Assembly (NCBI RefSeq): GCF_001039355.2
Contig: NW_019775658.1
Location: 233,419 to 297,418, forward strand
DNA: 64,000 nt
Reading direction: 5' to 3'
From: Lingula anatina
Taxonomy: Eukaryota; Brachiopoda; Lingulata; Lingulida; Lingulidae
Position 1 is the first letter of the stretch, and every line of letters starts with the position of its first letter. The notes below the pieces were generated by a model. The model was not told the DNA's origin and made no database searches. It worked only from the letters and a program-made list of their open reading frames with translations. Shown in pieces: positions 63,034 through 64,000 of this stretch. Position numbers and translations under genes: made by a program.

Positions 63034-64000
63034 GGTGCAGTCAATGTAATCAGCTTAATTGTCTGGCACGTCCCCTTGTAACTTAAAATACTTGGGTAAA
63101 GTCGGGAAAACTTTGAGGTCCATGATGTTTTTTTTTTTTCATGTTGCTATGCGAGTGGACAAGCTGATCCACCTGACATCAGGTGTGTTCAGAATTTCAC
63201 GCAACGGCAGGACCTATTTCTTTATTTCCGAATTTTTTCTATTTATACATAATATCTTTTTTGCTTTTACAAGAGATGTTCTTTAATATTCTGCAGAATA
63301 TAGTATGTTCTTAACCCTGGCATGTTCTACTAGGCCTACATGTACACGTTGATTGCCAGGTCATGTTCGACTATTTCCCCATCATTTAAAGATTTCATCT
63401 TCGGCGTAGGATTTATTAATACTACCTAAGTCTATATACTTGTTTAATACAGGGAATTATATCACAGCCGACGATATAATTCCCTGTTCAATATGAATCA
63501 GTGAAATGAAAAGGTTATAGGCAGTTACCGGTTATATAATCGGGTCTGCAAGAGGTTGAAACCGGTACATGTCCAGTTTGTGCGCTGTGGCGCAGAGGCC
63601 TTGGTGAATAGGCGACGGCCAAACAATAGCCCTTTCCTGAATAGCTCCGGCATAATCTCTTTTCAAATAACTTTGTTAAACACACTACGTCACGACCTGA
63701 GTAATCAATAAAGGTGATCGACACATATTTCTCTGTATCCTCACTACTCGCAGATTTAACGTATATATACAAGGGCAGCTCTTTAGGAAAATCTGATTTT
63801 CCATCTAGGTAAGTGCGTTTAAAATAAAAGTGAAAAAAATATATATTTATAAATGTATGTATGAAGGCACTTGAAGAGGTGTGGTGTGGTTAAAAATTAA
63901 TGCAATTTATTGGGTACACGCAGAGAACTAGAGGTTCTTAAACCGCGGATTGGGTTTATACATATGAATTTCACGATAATTTCAATCACGGATGCCTGAG
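63034..64000. other. Intergenic DNA at the right edge
   Basis: AT-rich; holds the hairpin at 63450-63486. No exon recognised. Confidence 0.5.
63450..63486. repeat. Perfect inverted repeat, 14-bp arms
   Basis: CAGGGAATTATATC and GATATAATTCCCTG around a 9-base loop. Weak complementarity extends outward. Could be a small foldback element or a structured RNA. Confidence 0.92.

Noticed and set aside
1-64000. CRISPR arrays, operons, phage or bacterial genes
   Set aside because: The tandem repeats found lack spacer structure and all recognised genes are intron-containing animal genes; nothing suggests prokaryotic DNA.

Overview
The window is animal nuclear DNA, AT-rich and gene-poor. Genes are split by short introns with GT/GC-AG boundaries, there are AATAAA signals, microsatellites and decayed transposons, and no operons. 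The gene content (an ER protein disulfide isomerase with extra thioredoxin domains, a secreted C-type lectin with a Thr-rich linker, and an FMRFamide-receptor-like GPCR) fits a marine lophotrochozoan such as a mollusc, brachiopod or annelid. That placement is inference; no species marker is visible.

Layout. 298-6363 (+): the 3' part of a PDIA5-like gene, twelve exons, four CGHC thioredoxin domains and a KEEL end. Exon lengths show a duplicated two-domain module, and one intron carries six tandem copies of its own 5' splice site. 10087-11648 (+): a three-exon secreted C-type lectin with an apparent 1-nt frameshift in its linker and a GC-AG intron. 11.9-55.7 kb: a long intergenic stretch with no confident intact gene. 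It holds tandem repeats, three families of short inverted-repeat elements, a CR1/L2-like LINE relic with a MITE inserted in it, a weak two-exon minus-strand model near 25-26 kb, and an isolated exon-like segment at 44.9 kb. 55936-57204 (+): a complete class A GPCR on one coding exon after a 5'-UTR intron. 61.5-63.0 kb: a CpG-rich repeat block next to the largest MITE copy.

The three genes have no evident shared pathway beyond two of them using the secretory route; they are ordinary eukaryotic neighbours. I found no defence island, CRISPR, gene cluster or new multi-gene system. The most unusual feature is the amplified splice-donor array in the PDIA5-like gene. Two single N bases (25168, 62506) mark assembly joins, and the first is flanked by an almost identical 207-bp duplication that is probably artificial.
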